Source: JBBQXY01 sp051004815 (GTDB taxonomy: Bacteria > Chloroflexota > Ktedonobacteria > Ktedonobacterales > Ktedonobacteraceae). Taken from it: a DNA stretch of 43,601 nt. Position numbers and translations under genes: made by a program. Positions 26,901 to 35,403 of this stretch are shown here, piece by piece. Within the stretch, counting starts at the first letter, position 1, and each line of letters starts with the position of its first letter. The DNA lies in the NCBI GenBank assembly GCA_051004815.1, contig JBPCJY010000144.1:1-43601 (forward strand), given 5' to 3'. The notes beneath the pieces are model-generated. The model saw nothing but the letters and a program-made list of their open reading frames with translations, was not told the origin of the DNA and ran no database searches.

Positions 26901-27292
26901 TGGGCGGCAAGCGAGCGGAAGAAGGCATCAATAGGAAGATGAAGCCCATCGGTGTGCGTGCGTGGTTCGGGTTTGAGCACCCCGTTTTCGAGGGTCAGAT
27001 CCGTGCCGGGAGAAAGCACATAGACATGATCTGGTTCAACAAGCAGGTCTTGCCTGATTTCCTGTACGGGCATCTTCGTGACCCGAGCGAGCAGATCAGA
27101 CAGAAGGCTGGGATGTGTAGGGTCCAGGTGTTGTACCAATACGTAGCCCATCCCCGTATCGTCTGGCAGGTGGGCGAGGAGTTGTGTGAATGCCTCCAGC
27201 CCACCTGCAGAAGCCCCAATTCCCACGATGAGAAGAGAGAGATTCCCAGGCGACATCGGTGGAAAAGAACTGCTCGCAGGGAGGGTCTCCAT
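23900..27292 (-). CDS. CheB-CheR-PAS hybrid sensor histidine kinase
   Basis: 1130 residues. The CheB methylesterase domain (about 20-200) keeps S28 (GASAGG), H55 (QHLDP) and D147 (SGTASDGT). The CheR methyltransferase (about 243-490) has TSFFRD and the SAM site WVTGCSTGEEVYSLAI. A linker and a long heptad coiled coil of NEELQS/NEEL-type repeats (about 690-785) lead to a PAS domain, then HisKA with H901 (ASHELKTPV) and an ATPase domain with SNAIKYAP and GLGLGLYIS. It is a soluble kinase with built-in adaptation enzymes, coupled to the response regulator downstream. The signal is unknown. The start has only a weak ribosome site, and the HTH gene ends 13 bp upstream. Confidence 0.93.
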   Translation of the reverse strand: METLPASSSFPPMSPGNLSLLIVGIGASAGGLEAFTQLLAHLPDDTGMGYVLVQHLDPTHPSLLSDLLARVTKMPVQEIRQDLLVEPDHVYVLSPGTDLTLENGVLKPEPRTHTDGLHLPIDAFFRSLAAQQKHQAIGVVLSGTASDGTLGLKAIKAAGGMTFAQDATAQFQGMPQSALAAGSVDALLPPEGIVRELLRISQHSYVRPAHMADPDLESPERAQELPEPERESSEHEQAFPDDEQVFQQILTQLRQRTGVNFAAYKPPTIKRRLLRRLALHQQESLAEYAVFLREHPSEVEALYQDLLINVTSFFRDPLAFQAVTHEVFPALFKTHVSGEALRVWVTGCSTGEEVYSLAICLLEYGEAHSLTPLLQIFGTDIDEMAIKHARTGSYLPSAVEGVSPERLQRFFQRVDGRYQIHKSIRDVCVFARHNVCIDPPFSRVDLLSCRNLLIYLGPAMQKKVLHTFHYALKPGGFLLLGSSETVGADFPLFAPVDKKQKVYTKKVSSVRPTFDRVMPRTRGAHQNRSKEEPMRPERDVNEGDAQNEADALLLAHYVPASVVIDQTMEVQHFRGHTSPYLAPAAGKASFNLFKMAHESLMLPLRTAIHQARTSGERVKKEGIELLSHDGSHGAVTVEVLPLKDGFFLVLFEEASLPSLQADAAPLSEKQATETGTPDAKDRRITTLQQERAATREEMRSVVEELEAANEELQSANEEILSSNEELQSLNEELETSKEEIQASNEELIVINQELKQRQEQLQEARAFAEAIVETIREPLLVLNADLRVQSANAAFYRFFQIEPADIEQMLLFDLDHGQWNIPALRTLLEELLPTSHAFADYEVENAFPKIGRKTMLLNAHRIDHVPLILLAMEDNTDRKQTEQDQQRMLEQREEFMAIASHELKTPVTSLKGYTQMLHSRFDKAGDERSASMLAKMEMQINKLIKLIGTLLDVTKIEAGKLFWDHERFDLDALVRETVEDMGHMSERQQVRIEGAVKTFVSGDRERISQVLTNLLSNAIKYAPQADTVVVTLEADADAATVGVQDFGIGIAPEKQARVFDRFFRVNESEHQTFPGLGLGLYISAEIVKRHGGRMWVESREGEGATFFFTVLLAPGRASGPVQQESEELHA

Positions 27293-27305
27293 AGGTTTTG
27301 CTTTC

Positions 27306-27572
27306 TTAGTCGTTGGCTCTAGGAGCGATGCCTGGCCTCATGTGGACAAGCAGTGTTGGTTTCTCTTTAAGTTGCTTTACCCGAGCCATCGCCTCCCGTG
27401 AAATATAGAGACTGCGCGTGCCGATGTGGAAGCAGATTGGCTCAATGCCCAGATAGGCCAGATATTTCTTGAGCGTTCCGCGCGTGACGCCAACTTCCTG
27501 CTGTACCGCAAGGAGAGGGACGTACTCTTCCTGCTCGACGTCGATGGGTTGGCTTCTCGAATGCTGCGACAT
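27306..27572 (-). CDS. Small helix-turn-helix DNA-binding protein
   Basis: 88 residues from the ATG at 27572, with GAGGAG upstream; the longer frame is unsupported. VPLLAVQQEVGVTRGTLKKY looks like an excisionase or MerR-type helix-turn-helix, followed by a wing-like RSLYISREAMARV segment. It heads the kinase-response regulator operon (13-bp gap) and may regulate it or the transposition genes. A similar segment ends the resolvase, but the two are distinct. Confidence 0.7.
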   Translation of the reverse strand: MSQHSRSQPIDVEQEEYVPLLAVQQEVGVTRGTLKKYLAYLGIEPICFHIGTRSLYISREAMARVKQLKEKPTLLVHMRPGIAPRAND

Positions 27573-27766
27573 GACATCTCCTCTCTTCATCTCCTGGCAC
27601 CGGTCTTTCACGCATGCCTCCTCGGTAGTGTGTGTAGTGTAGCAAAAGAACCAGCGATCTGTCAACCAGTATCAAAGAGACGGAAGATGAAAGAGGCAGC
27701 ATCTGCAAAGCTTTTGCTCTTCTTCTGTCACTAGTCGTCTCTTCACCTTCACCTATGCAGTCTCCT

Positions 27767-28366
27767 TCATCCGACGGTGCCCGAGAGATCCGATGATTTC
27801 CCCTCACTATTGACAACATATTTATAAAAGGTGTCTTTACTTTTAAATCCGGTCAATTTCATGATATCAGGCACGGTCATCTCTTTCTTCGCATACAGTT
27901 CTTTGGCACGCTGCACTTTCTTTGGGTCCATGCTCTGGGTCGCCTTTGGCCTCCCACCGATGCGCCCTCGGGCACGAGCTGCTTCCAAGCCTGCCTGTGT
28001 TCTTTGCCGGATGAGATCGCGTTCCATTTCTGCCAGTGCCCCGAAGAGATGAAACGTGAACTTGCCTCCTGGGGTGGACGTGTCGATGCTTTCCGTCAGA
28101 CTCAAGAAATTGATCCCGCGTTCCTGCAAGTCCATGACTGTTTCGATGAGATGTTTGAGCGATCTCCCGAGGCGGTCAAGCTGCCAGACCACAATCGTAT
28201 CCTGGGGGCGGGCAAACTGCAACATCTCTAAAAATTGAGGTCTTTCGTCTTTGGCTCCGCTCATGACATCACGAAAGGTCTTTTCACAGTGTGCGCTTGC
28301 TAAAGCATCTTCTTGCAATGCGGTCGTTTGTTCTCCTTTTGAGATGCGCATGTATCCTATCTTCAT
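27767..28366 (-). CDS. tnpR: Serine site-specific resolvase (Tn3 resolvase/invertase family)
   Basis: 199 residues. The catalytic Ser is S9 (MRISKGEQ). The conserved arginine region VWQLDRLGRSLKHL is near 61-74 and EMERDLIRQRTQAGL near 112-126, followed by a C-terminal helix-turn-helix (TVPDIMKLTGFKSKDTFYKY). It resolves cointegrates made by Tn3 transposition at a res site, expected in the gap next to its start. All catalytic residues appear intact, in contrast to the broken transposase beside it. It is transcribed divergently from the transposase. Confidence 0.93.
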   Translation of the reverse strand: MKIGYMRISKGEQTTALQEDALASAHCEKTFRDVMSGAKDERPQFLEMLQFARPQDTIVVWQLDRLGRSLKHLIETVMDLQERGINFLSLTESIDTSTPGGKFTFHLFGALAEMERDLIRQRTQAGLEAARARGRIGGRPKATQSMDPKKVQRAKELYAKKEMTVPDIMKLTGFKSKDTFYKYVVNSEGKSSDLSGTVG

Positions 28367-28713
28367 CGGTACTCCTTCCTCATCTCCCTGCTTCTGTGTA
28401 TCGTACGATAACTCATCATGGAGTGCAAGTATGTTGACGTTGATTTACCGAATGGTTTTACCGACGGTTCTCCTCCGAGAAAAGAGGGAAATGTGGGAGG
28501 AGATGTGAGGCGTACGGGTAACGACCGTTTTCTGGACGGCTCCGCATCCCCTTGCTCACGCGTACAAAGACGAGGGGAGGAACCAATTGTCCTACGGTGA
28601 CGCTCTATCGTTGTCTTTCCTCCCCTGGCTCCTTTAGGATGAGCGCATCGACCCACCTCTATGAGCGATGATACTCTTCATGGAAAGCTGTGTGGGGAGG
28701 AGGGAGTCAGCGT
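28367..28713. other. Divergent intergenic region, probable res site
   Basis: This gap lies between the divergent resolvase and transposase genes, where Tn3 res sites are found. It contains the 12-bp palindrome TATCGTACGATA at 28399-28410 and several GAGGAG/CTCCTC-rich stretches. I could not resolve three ordered resolvase subsites by eye. No gene is seen. Confidence 0.45.
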
Positions 28714-31444
28714 ATGACTGCCATTGAACGAACAGCCTATCCTCGTTTTACCCGCGCACCCTCAGTAAAGGAGTTACGTGATATCTACACCCCAACTCCT
28801 GGAGATGTCGCTTTTGTGGCCACAAAAGCGCGTGGACCATCTCAAAAGTTTGCGCTCATGATCTTGCTGAAAGTCTATCAGCGTCTGCACTACTTTCCAG
28901 AGCCGCAAACCATTCCTGGAGCGGTGATCAGCCATATTCGTGCCGTGATGAAGTTGGAGGCTGACCTGGTGCCCGATATTTCCCCGGCGACCCTCCAGCG
29001 CTACCACGTCGCCCTACGGAAGCATTTGGAGATTACGACCCTGGGAAAACAGGCTCGCCATGTTGCTACCCGTGCTATGCACACATCAGCCCAGGTGATG
29101 AACAACCCGGCGGATCTCATCAATGCTGCTATCGAGATGCTGCTCGCCGAGCACTGTGAACTGCCTGCCTTTAGCACGCTGGATCGCCTGGCCTGACGTA
29201 TTCGCACCCTCGTCAATGGAGGGATCTATCAACGCATTCTTGCGAACTTGTCGGATACAGAGCAGCAAGCACTCTCTGGCCTGCTCCGCACCGAGGAGGT
29301 TTCTCCATTTACCCCTTTCAATCGGATCAAAGAAGCGCCCAAGAGTGCCACACTCACCCATCTGGACGTGGGGCTGCTCGCGTCTCATCTGGCTCCAGTC
29401 ACTCGGAAATATCGGGCATCTGGTTGAGGGGATTCGCAGGGCGAAGATCAGCTACCTGGCTGAAGAAGCACGATCCTTGCATGCATCTGACTTCTCGGAC
29501 TTCTTATCTCCCAAACGCTTTGCTCTCCTGGTCTGCCTTATTCATCAGGCGACTATTGCAACTCGCGATGAGATTGTGCAGATGTTCATCAAACGCATGA
29601 GCAAGCTGACCACCAAAGCCAAAGAGAAGTTAGAGCAGTTGCGCAAAGAGGACCGCACGACCACAGCAGCCCCCTCATTAAGCGACGCTTGATCTCTCCT
29701 TTGCCAGCGCGAAATGGCAACGCACCGTGATGGTTCGACGCAAAAGCAAGAGTTGGCATATTCGCCAGCATCTGGAAACCTGCGTGTTTTCCTACGTGGC
29801 TGAGGAACTCAAGACCGGCGATCTGTGTGTGGCAGGATCAGAACAGTTCGCGGACTATCGCGACCAGCTTCTGAGTTGGGAGGAATGCGAACCCAAATTG
29901 GCCGAGTACTGTCAACGCCTCAATTTTCCCACGACCGCTGACGGCTTTGTCAAGCATCTGCAAACCTTTTTGACCGAGGTCGTAGCAGAGGTAGATCGAA
30001 CCCGACCACAAAACCACGAGTTGGTGCTCAATGAAAAGGGGGAACCAGCGCTCAAGAAACTTCGCGCAAAAGCCACTCCTGCAAACCTGGCACAATTAGA
30101 GGAAGCCCTGCACGAAAAGATTCCCGAACGACACTTGCTGGATGTGCTCGCACGTATCGATCACGTCACGGGTTTTACTCGCCATTTCGGTCCCTTGTCT
30201 GGGAGTGAACCGAAAACGCCCGATGCCAGGGAGCGGCATCTGCTCACCATCTTTGCCTATGGCACCCACCTGGGTCCACACCATAGGGCGCGTCACCTCA
30301 AAGGTGCCTTGACTGCCGATCAGATTGCCCATCTCAATCACCGCCACTTTACGGTGGCGAAACTGGAGGCGGCTCAGCGCGATATCATTGATCGGTTCCA
30401 TCGGTTTACGTTGCCACGGTACTGGGGTGATGAGAAACGGGTCGCTGCCGACGGCACGCAATACGACCTGGCTGAAGAGAATTTGCTCGCCGAGAAACAC
30501 ATACGCTATGGAGGATTTGGAGGCATCGCCTATCATCATGTGAGTGATTTGTAATTCTGCTCTTCAGCCACTTTGTCGCCTGCGGAACGTGGGAAGCGAC
30601 CTATATTCTGGATATTCTTATGCGCAATCAGTCAACAATCAAGCCAACCACTATTCACGCAGATACCCAGGGCCAAAACCTTCCCGTGTTTGGTCTCTCG
30701 TACTTACTGGGCGTTGAGCTGATGCCGCGCATCCGTAACTGGAAAGAGTTGAAATTCTATCGCCCGTCCAAAGAGACCCATTATGAACATATCGAGACGC
30801 TTTTTGGGGACAATGTGGTTGATTGGGACCTGATCCAAACCCATTGGAAGGATCTCATGCGCGTTGTCATTTCGATTCAGGAAGGGAAGCTGTTACCATC
30901 CATGCTCTTACGCAAGCTGACCACCTACAGCCGCAAAAATCGCCTCTATCAAGCGTCTCATGCGTTAGGAACGGTGGTACGGACTGCCTTCCTCCTCACG
31001 TTCATTTCAGATGTCAAACTCCGTGAAGTGATCCATCGCAGCACCAATAAAGTGGAACAGTACAATGCGTTTGAAGATTGGATTACCTTCGCCTCGGCAG
31101 GAACCATCTACGAACGAGCCTACGAAGAGCAGGAAAAACGCATTAAATACACGGGGCTGCTTGCAAATTGCATTATGTTAGACAATACCGTTGAGATCAG
31201 CGCAGCCTTGAATGCACTGGCTTCGGAGGGGTTGATCCCCACCATTGATGAACTGGTTGCACTCTCACCGTATCAGACCAGGCACATTAAACGCTTTGGA
31301 AATTATGAACTCGATCTCCAGGCTATTGCAGCGCCGCTCACGGATGATCTTACCTTTGAGATTGCGCCTCCTGCACAAGCGGATGTCGTAGAGGCAGGTC
31401 GAGATGGGCCTCTCCCACCAGAGATCGAACCATCGGTCGGCTGA
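28714..31444 (+). pseudogene. tnpA: Tn3-family transposase, broken by a stop codon and frameshifts
   Basis: Fragments in order: the N-terminal DUF4158-type part from the ATG at 28714 (GGAGGGAG upstream) to a TGA at 29194, reading on in the same frame as RIRTLVNGGIYQRIL; a shift near 29385 into a frame with SLGNIGHLVEGIRRAKISYLAEEA ending at 29692; a third frame from about 29700 to a TAA at 30552, with HLETCVFSYVAEELKTGDL and the first catalytic-type Asp in AADGTQYD; and a fourth from about 30555 to 31444 with HADTQGQN (second Asp) and NKVEQYNAFEDW (Glu). Together they make about 900 residues, the size of a Tn3 transposase. At least four lesions make it inactive. Confidence 0.9.
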
Positions 31445-31534
31445 GTGCCTGCGAGAGAGAAACCCGTCGTTTTCTCAGCTCTACGGAGAGAGGCACGTGT
31501 ACCAGAGGGCCATCCATGTCTCTCTTCCTCTAAA

Positions 31535-31587
31535 AATACAACAAATTGCTTTATGATAGATTTTTACACGTATCCTGGGCTTACCTC
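31535..31587. repeat. Right terminal inverted repeat
   Basis: 53 nt, the inverted copy of 23446-23498 with one mismatch. It ends at the AAGAA duplication. Confidence 0.92.
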
Positions 31588-31592
31588 AAGAA
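31588..31592. repeat. Target-site duplication AAGAA, right copy
   Basis: It matches 23441-23445 and is immediately outside the right inverted repeat. Confidence 0.85.
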
Positions 31593-31602
31593 GAGCGGAA
31601 GC
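31588..31602. terminator. Right half of the split terminator hairpin
   Basis: AAGAAGAGCGGAAGC pairs with GCTTCCGCACTCTT at 23421-23434, now 8.1 kb away. It lies 11 bp beyond the stop of the Clp gene. Confidence 0.75.
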
Positions 31603-31612
31603 ATGATATCTG

Positions 31613-34600
31613 CTACATCGCGTCCATCTCGACATTCACGGGTGCCTCCGCGGCTACTTCGCTGCCGGGTTCCCTGATATCGATCTCCAACTGGCCCTCT
31701 ACGGCTTGGACATGGACTTCGCCGTGTTCAGGAATATTGGCCAGGAGAATACGCAAGCTGAGCGGTACCGTCAAGAGCCGCTCAATGGCGCGGCGCAGTG
31801 GACGCGCACCTTGCGTCTGGCTGAAACCTTCCTTACAGAGCAAATCAACGGCACTATCGGCTGCGTGCAGCGTCAATCCCTGCTCTAGCAGACGTGCGCC
31901 CAGTTCGTTCATCTGTAAGCGCGTGATGGCACGAGCCTGCACTTGACCGAGGGGATGGAAGATAACAACCTCATCGATACGGTTCAAAAACTCCGGGCGG
32001 AAGGTTTGCCGTAAGCGTTCCAGCAAGCGATCACGCTGTTTCTCCTCCGCGGTCTCTTTTTTGTTGGGGATAAAGCCACTGGGCATCGAACGGCCCAGCA
32101 TATCGGTACCCACATTGGAGGTCATGATCCAGATCGCGTGCTGCGCATCGACGGTATGGCCCTGCGCGTCGGTCAAACGGCCCGCGTCAAACACCTGCAA
32201 GAACAGGTCAAACACTTCTGGATGAGCCTTTTCCAATTCATCGAGCAAGACGACGCAATGGGGACGGCGGCGCAATTTGCCCGTTAATTGCCCTTCCTGG
32301 TCATGCCCGATATAGCCGGGAGGGGCACCGACCATGCGTGATACGGCATGCTTCTCCATGTACTCCGACATGTCGATACGAATCAGGTGTTCATCAGAAC
32401 CAAATACTTCCGCCGCCAGAGCACGAGCCAGTTCAGTCTTACCAACGCCCGTTGGCCCTAAGAACAGGAACACGCCTGCCGGTCGATGGTGCGGCTTTAG
32501 GCCAGCGCGTGCCACTTGAATGGCCTGGGTGACGCGCCCGATGGCCTCATCCTGGCCGATGACGCGTGCTTTGAGGCGAGACTCTAAATTCAATAAGCGG
32601 TCTCGTTCCTCGCGACCGGGTGCTCGCACTGGAATGCCGGTGCGATGAGAAATCACCTCGGCAATCATAGGAGCCACAATTACCGGTTGTTCACCGAAAT
32701 CATCCAGGTCATCGACATCTTCTACAGCCGCGTCTGCTTCCATCGAGAAGACGCGAGCTTGCGAACAGGCTTCGTCCAGGACACTGCATGCTTTGTCGGG
32801 TAGGCGCAAATTCGGCAGGTACTGCACGGAGAGATGGACAGCCGCGTACAACGCTTCTTTTGTGATGCTGACATTGTGATGCTGCTCATACAGGTCGCGC
32901 ATCCCCTCCAGAATTGCCATTGCCTCCTCGATGGACGGTTCCTCAATCATCACGGGACGTAGACGACGTTCCATGGCGGCGTCTTTTTCGATCATGCGGT
33001 ATTCCTGCGGCGTGGTAGCACCGATACAGCGCAAACGGCCACCGGCCAACGCGGGTTTGAGAATGCCTGCCGCGTCAATACTGCCATCGGCAGCACGACC
33101 GGTGCCGATGAGCAGGTGCATCTCATCAATGAAGAGAATGATGTTGCCGCTTCCTTCCGCCTCCTCCAACACCTTCAAGAGCCGCTCCTCAAACTCGCCA
33201 CGATACTTGGTACCCGCCACCAGGGAACTGGCGGAAAGTTCGATTAAGCGTTTGCCGCGCAATTCGGGTGGCACGCGCCCATCGACGATACGCTGGGCCA
33301 GACCGCCAACAATAGTTGTCTTCCCCACGCCTGAATCGCCAATCAAGACCGGATTATTGCGGTCCTTGAGCATCAGCGTCTGCATGAGCAGGCGTATCTC
33401 TTTATCGCGCCCAATGAGCGGGGTCAATTGTTTCAAGCTAGCCTGCTTGGTCAGATCACGCCCTAAGCGTTCCAGGACGGAATTACTGCCTTTGGCGGCA
33501 CCTTCAGGGCTAATACCTACCGGCAGTTCAATGGGGGCAACCGCTGGATTCGCGCTCACTGAGGGTACAAGTTCCAATAATGCACGCGCATTGCTGGCCA
33601 GAATAAGCTCAATCAATTGCGCGGGATTAATGCCCAGCTTCGTCAGTAGTTCGTGGGTGACACCGTCACCTTCACTCAACACAGCCTGTGCAATGGCCCG
33701 CTCATCAATGGAGGCTGAGCCAGCATTGAGCGCATTGCGCTCGGCTGTTTGCAAGATCTCTTTACAGCGGCGCGTGGGAAGTATGGGCGTATCGCTGGTC
33801 GCTTTGCCCGATCCCAGTGCCAGGCGAATGACATCACGCACCTGCTTGGGCGAGAACCCCAGTGTACGTAAGGCGTCTTGGGTGCAGCCGCCATCCAGTT
33901 TGGTCAACGCGATAAAAAGGTGTGGCGTACCGAGATAGTCCTTGTGCATGCGGCGGGCCTCCATAAGCGCGAGGCCCAGCACTTCCTGCAAAAAGTGGCG
34001 TTCAAGTGAGTTTGAGGATGGAATAATCGGGGAAATCATGTGGCTATCATCGAACGCGTCGAAGCGTGCATCATTGCTACGGTCTTTGCTGGCGGCTGAC
34101 ACTGTAATCAGTCGTTGTGATGGATCGCCGTAGAGCACAAACGACATCCACGAGGTATCCTCTGGATGATGCTGCACCATGCTTGTGCGCACACGGCGCA
34201 TCGCTTCACCAAGTGAAACACCATCCGCGACTTCCTGATAGAACAGGACAGCGAATTCTCTGGTGCGCTGTGTGTGAATCGGCCAACGCGTGGTGAGGAC
34301 AGAGCCAGCTCCCGCGGCGATCAGGTTGCTTGCCAGTTTCTCCATCGACTCTTCCCGCTCCAACTGGCTCATAGCCGCCGTACCATTGCGAGCTTGACGC
34401 TCATCCTCGTGATAGCTGAGGAAGACCAGGGGACGACGCGGCAATGGCTGAAAGAGTTGCTCAACGGCCATATTATCTAAGCGCAGGTTCCCACCCAATG
34501 CTAATACTGGTTCGCCGGTATTGGTCGTACTCGGCAAGGGACCGGCATAGTGTAAAACCTGCGGCAAATCAGCACTGATGCGCATGCGCAGTTCTAATTG

Positions 34601-35227
34601 ATTGGCTTGCTGGCGATAGAGAATAATGCGCGAAACCGATTCGGGTAACGTTGTGCAAAGCGTGGCAACTTCTTCCTCCGCCACGGGGCGATCACTGGTG
34701 GGATTCACCATAAACAACACCGATAGCCCTTGCGCTTCACGACGACCCATTTTGCGGGCTACCCGATCAGGCGCGGCGAGACGTAATGCACCATCGCGGC
34801 TATTCGCAACTTGCCGCCCTATGCTCAAATGCTGACACAGATAGTGGCCAGATTTCGCATTGCCATCAAACAACAGTTCCCAGGGAATATCCGGTGTATT
34901 GGTAGTAAAGATAAGGCCAGTGTCCAGGCGGCGTAGAGCATCTTGTAATGCGGCTGGCAGTAGGGCATCAAAGAGGAAGCGTCCCATGTTCAACATAGAG
35001 TCATTGATCGCGCCCAATTTCATCGTCTGCCGTTTGACATCCATCGTAGCCACAGTCTGCATATACTGTACGGCAGAATGCAATACACGGCGCAGACGTT
35101 CGCGTATCTCAGGGGTGAAATCGACAACGTAGTCCTGACCCCCCTGGGATGGAGCATCGGGAAGATCAAGTCGAAATCGAAAGGTAGTATCAGTTCGTAT
35201 AATAGTTAATAGAGCAGGTTGTTCCAT
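31613..35227 (-). CDS. CHAT-like domain fused to a ClpC-type double AAA+ unfoldase
   Basis: 1204 residues from the ATG at 35227, with GGAAGAG upstream; a TTG at 35254 is the alternative. Residues about 120-375 match a CHAT caspase-like domain: His226 in VLHYAGP, then a GSVLTTRWPIHTQRT strand and SWMSFVLYGDP. The catalytic LSAC motif reads LSYH, with His273 in place of Cys. A double Clp N domain (about 407-544) follows. AAA1 has Walker A GDSGVGKT at 630-637 and LFIDE at 698-702. AAA2 has GPTGVGKT at 924-931, LLDE at 994-997 and PSGFIP near 1049-1054, which could serve as a ClpP-binding loop. There is no ClpB-type middle coiled coil. Probably a protein unfoldase with a CHAT-derived recognition module. 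Confidence 0.88.
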   Translation of the reverse strand: MEQPALLTIIRTDTTFRFRLDLPDAPSQGGQDYVVDFTPEIRERLRRVLHSAVQYMQTVATMDVKRQTMKLGAINDSMLNMGRFLFDALLPAALQDALRRLDTGLIFTTNTPDIPWELLFDGNAKSGHYLCQHLSIGRQVANSRDGALRLAAPDRVARKMGRREAQGLSVLFMVNPTSDRPVAEEEVATLCTTLPESVSRIILYRQQANQLELRMRISADLPQVLHYAGPLPSTTNTGEPVLALGGNLRLDNMAVEQLFQPLPRRPLVFLSYHEDERQARNGTAAMSQLEREESMEKLASNLIAAGAGSVLTTRWPIHTQRTREFAVLFYQEVADGVSLGEAMRRVRTSMVQHHPEDTSWMSFVLYGDPSQRLITVSAASKDRSNDARFDAFDDSHMISPIIPSSNSLERHFLQEVLGLALMEARRMHKDYLGTPHLFIALTKLDGGCTQDALRTLGFSPKQVRDVIRLALGSGKATSDTPILPTRRCKEILQTAERNALNAGSASIDERAIAQAVLSEGDGVTHELLTKLGINPAQLIELILASNARALLELVPSVSANPAVAPIELPVGISPEGAAKGSNSVLERLGRDLTKQASLKQLTPLIGRDKEIRLLMQTLMLKDRNNPVLIGDSGVGKTTIVGGLAQRIVDGRVPPELRGKRLIELSASSLVAGTKYRGEFEERLLKVLEEAEGSGNIILFIDEMHLLIGTGRAADGSIDAAGILKPALAGGRLRCIGATTPQEYRMIEKDAAMERRLRPVMIEEPSIEEAMAILEGMRDLYEQHHNVSITKEALYAAVHLSVQYLPNLRLPDKACSVLDEACSQARVFSMEADAAVEDVDDLDDFGEQPVIVAPMIAEVISHRTGIPVRAPGREERDRLLNLESRLKARVIGQDEAIGRVTQAIQVARAGLKPHHRPAGVFLFLGPTGVGKTELARALAAEVFGSDEHLIRIDMSEYMEKHAVSRMVGAPPGYIGHDQEGQLTGKLRRRPHCVVLLDELEKAHPEVFDLFLQVFDAGRLTDAQGHTVDAQHAIWIMTSNVGTDMLGRSMPSGFIPNKKETAEEKQRDRLLERLRQTFRPEFLNRIDEVVIFHPLGQVQARAITRLQMNELGARLLEQGLTLHAADSAVDLLCKEGFSQTQGARPLRRAIERLLTVPLSLRILLANIPEHGEVHVQAVEGQLEIDIREPGSEVAAEAPVNVEMDAM

Positions 35228-35403
35228 TATTCTTCTCTTCCACAATCTTCCCAAATCGCATCAATAAACATCATCCATCAGGATGGAAACCAGCGTTACG
35301 ATAAAACACAATGAGTTCTTGGCAAAAGCAGTATATGAGAAGAGGTATGCTGGTGTCAATAGTTGTGGTCAAGTGGGGTGGCAATTCATTACGCCTATGT
35401 ATT

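Larger units (their letters stand above)
23446..31587. mobile_element. 8.1-kb Tn3-family transposon with two-component cargo
   Basis: Bounded by 53-bp inverted repeats (23446-23498 and 31535-31587, one mismatch) and AAGAA duplications. Inside, on the minus strand: response regulator, CheB-CheR-PAS-kinase, HTH protein and serine resolvase. On the plus strand: a broken Tn3-type transposase. The resolvase and transposase diverge from a 347-bp gap, the usual Tn3 place for the res site. The repeats do not start with the common GGGG, but internal TAAAG near base 38 is Tn3-like. The element cannot transpose alone because its transposase is inactivated. Confidence 0.9.

Noticed and set aside
32931..33938. 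335-codon plus-strand ORF opposite the CHAT-Clp gene
   Set aside because: Serine/arginine-rich antisense translation of a well-conserved AAA+ gene; no ribosome site.
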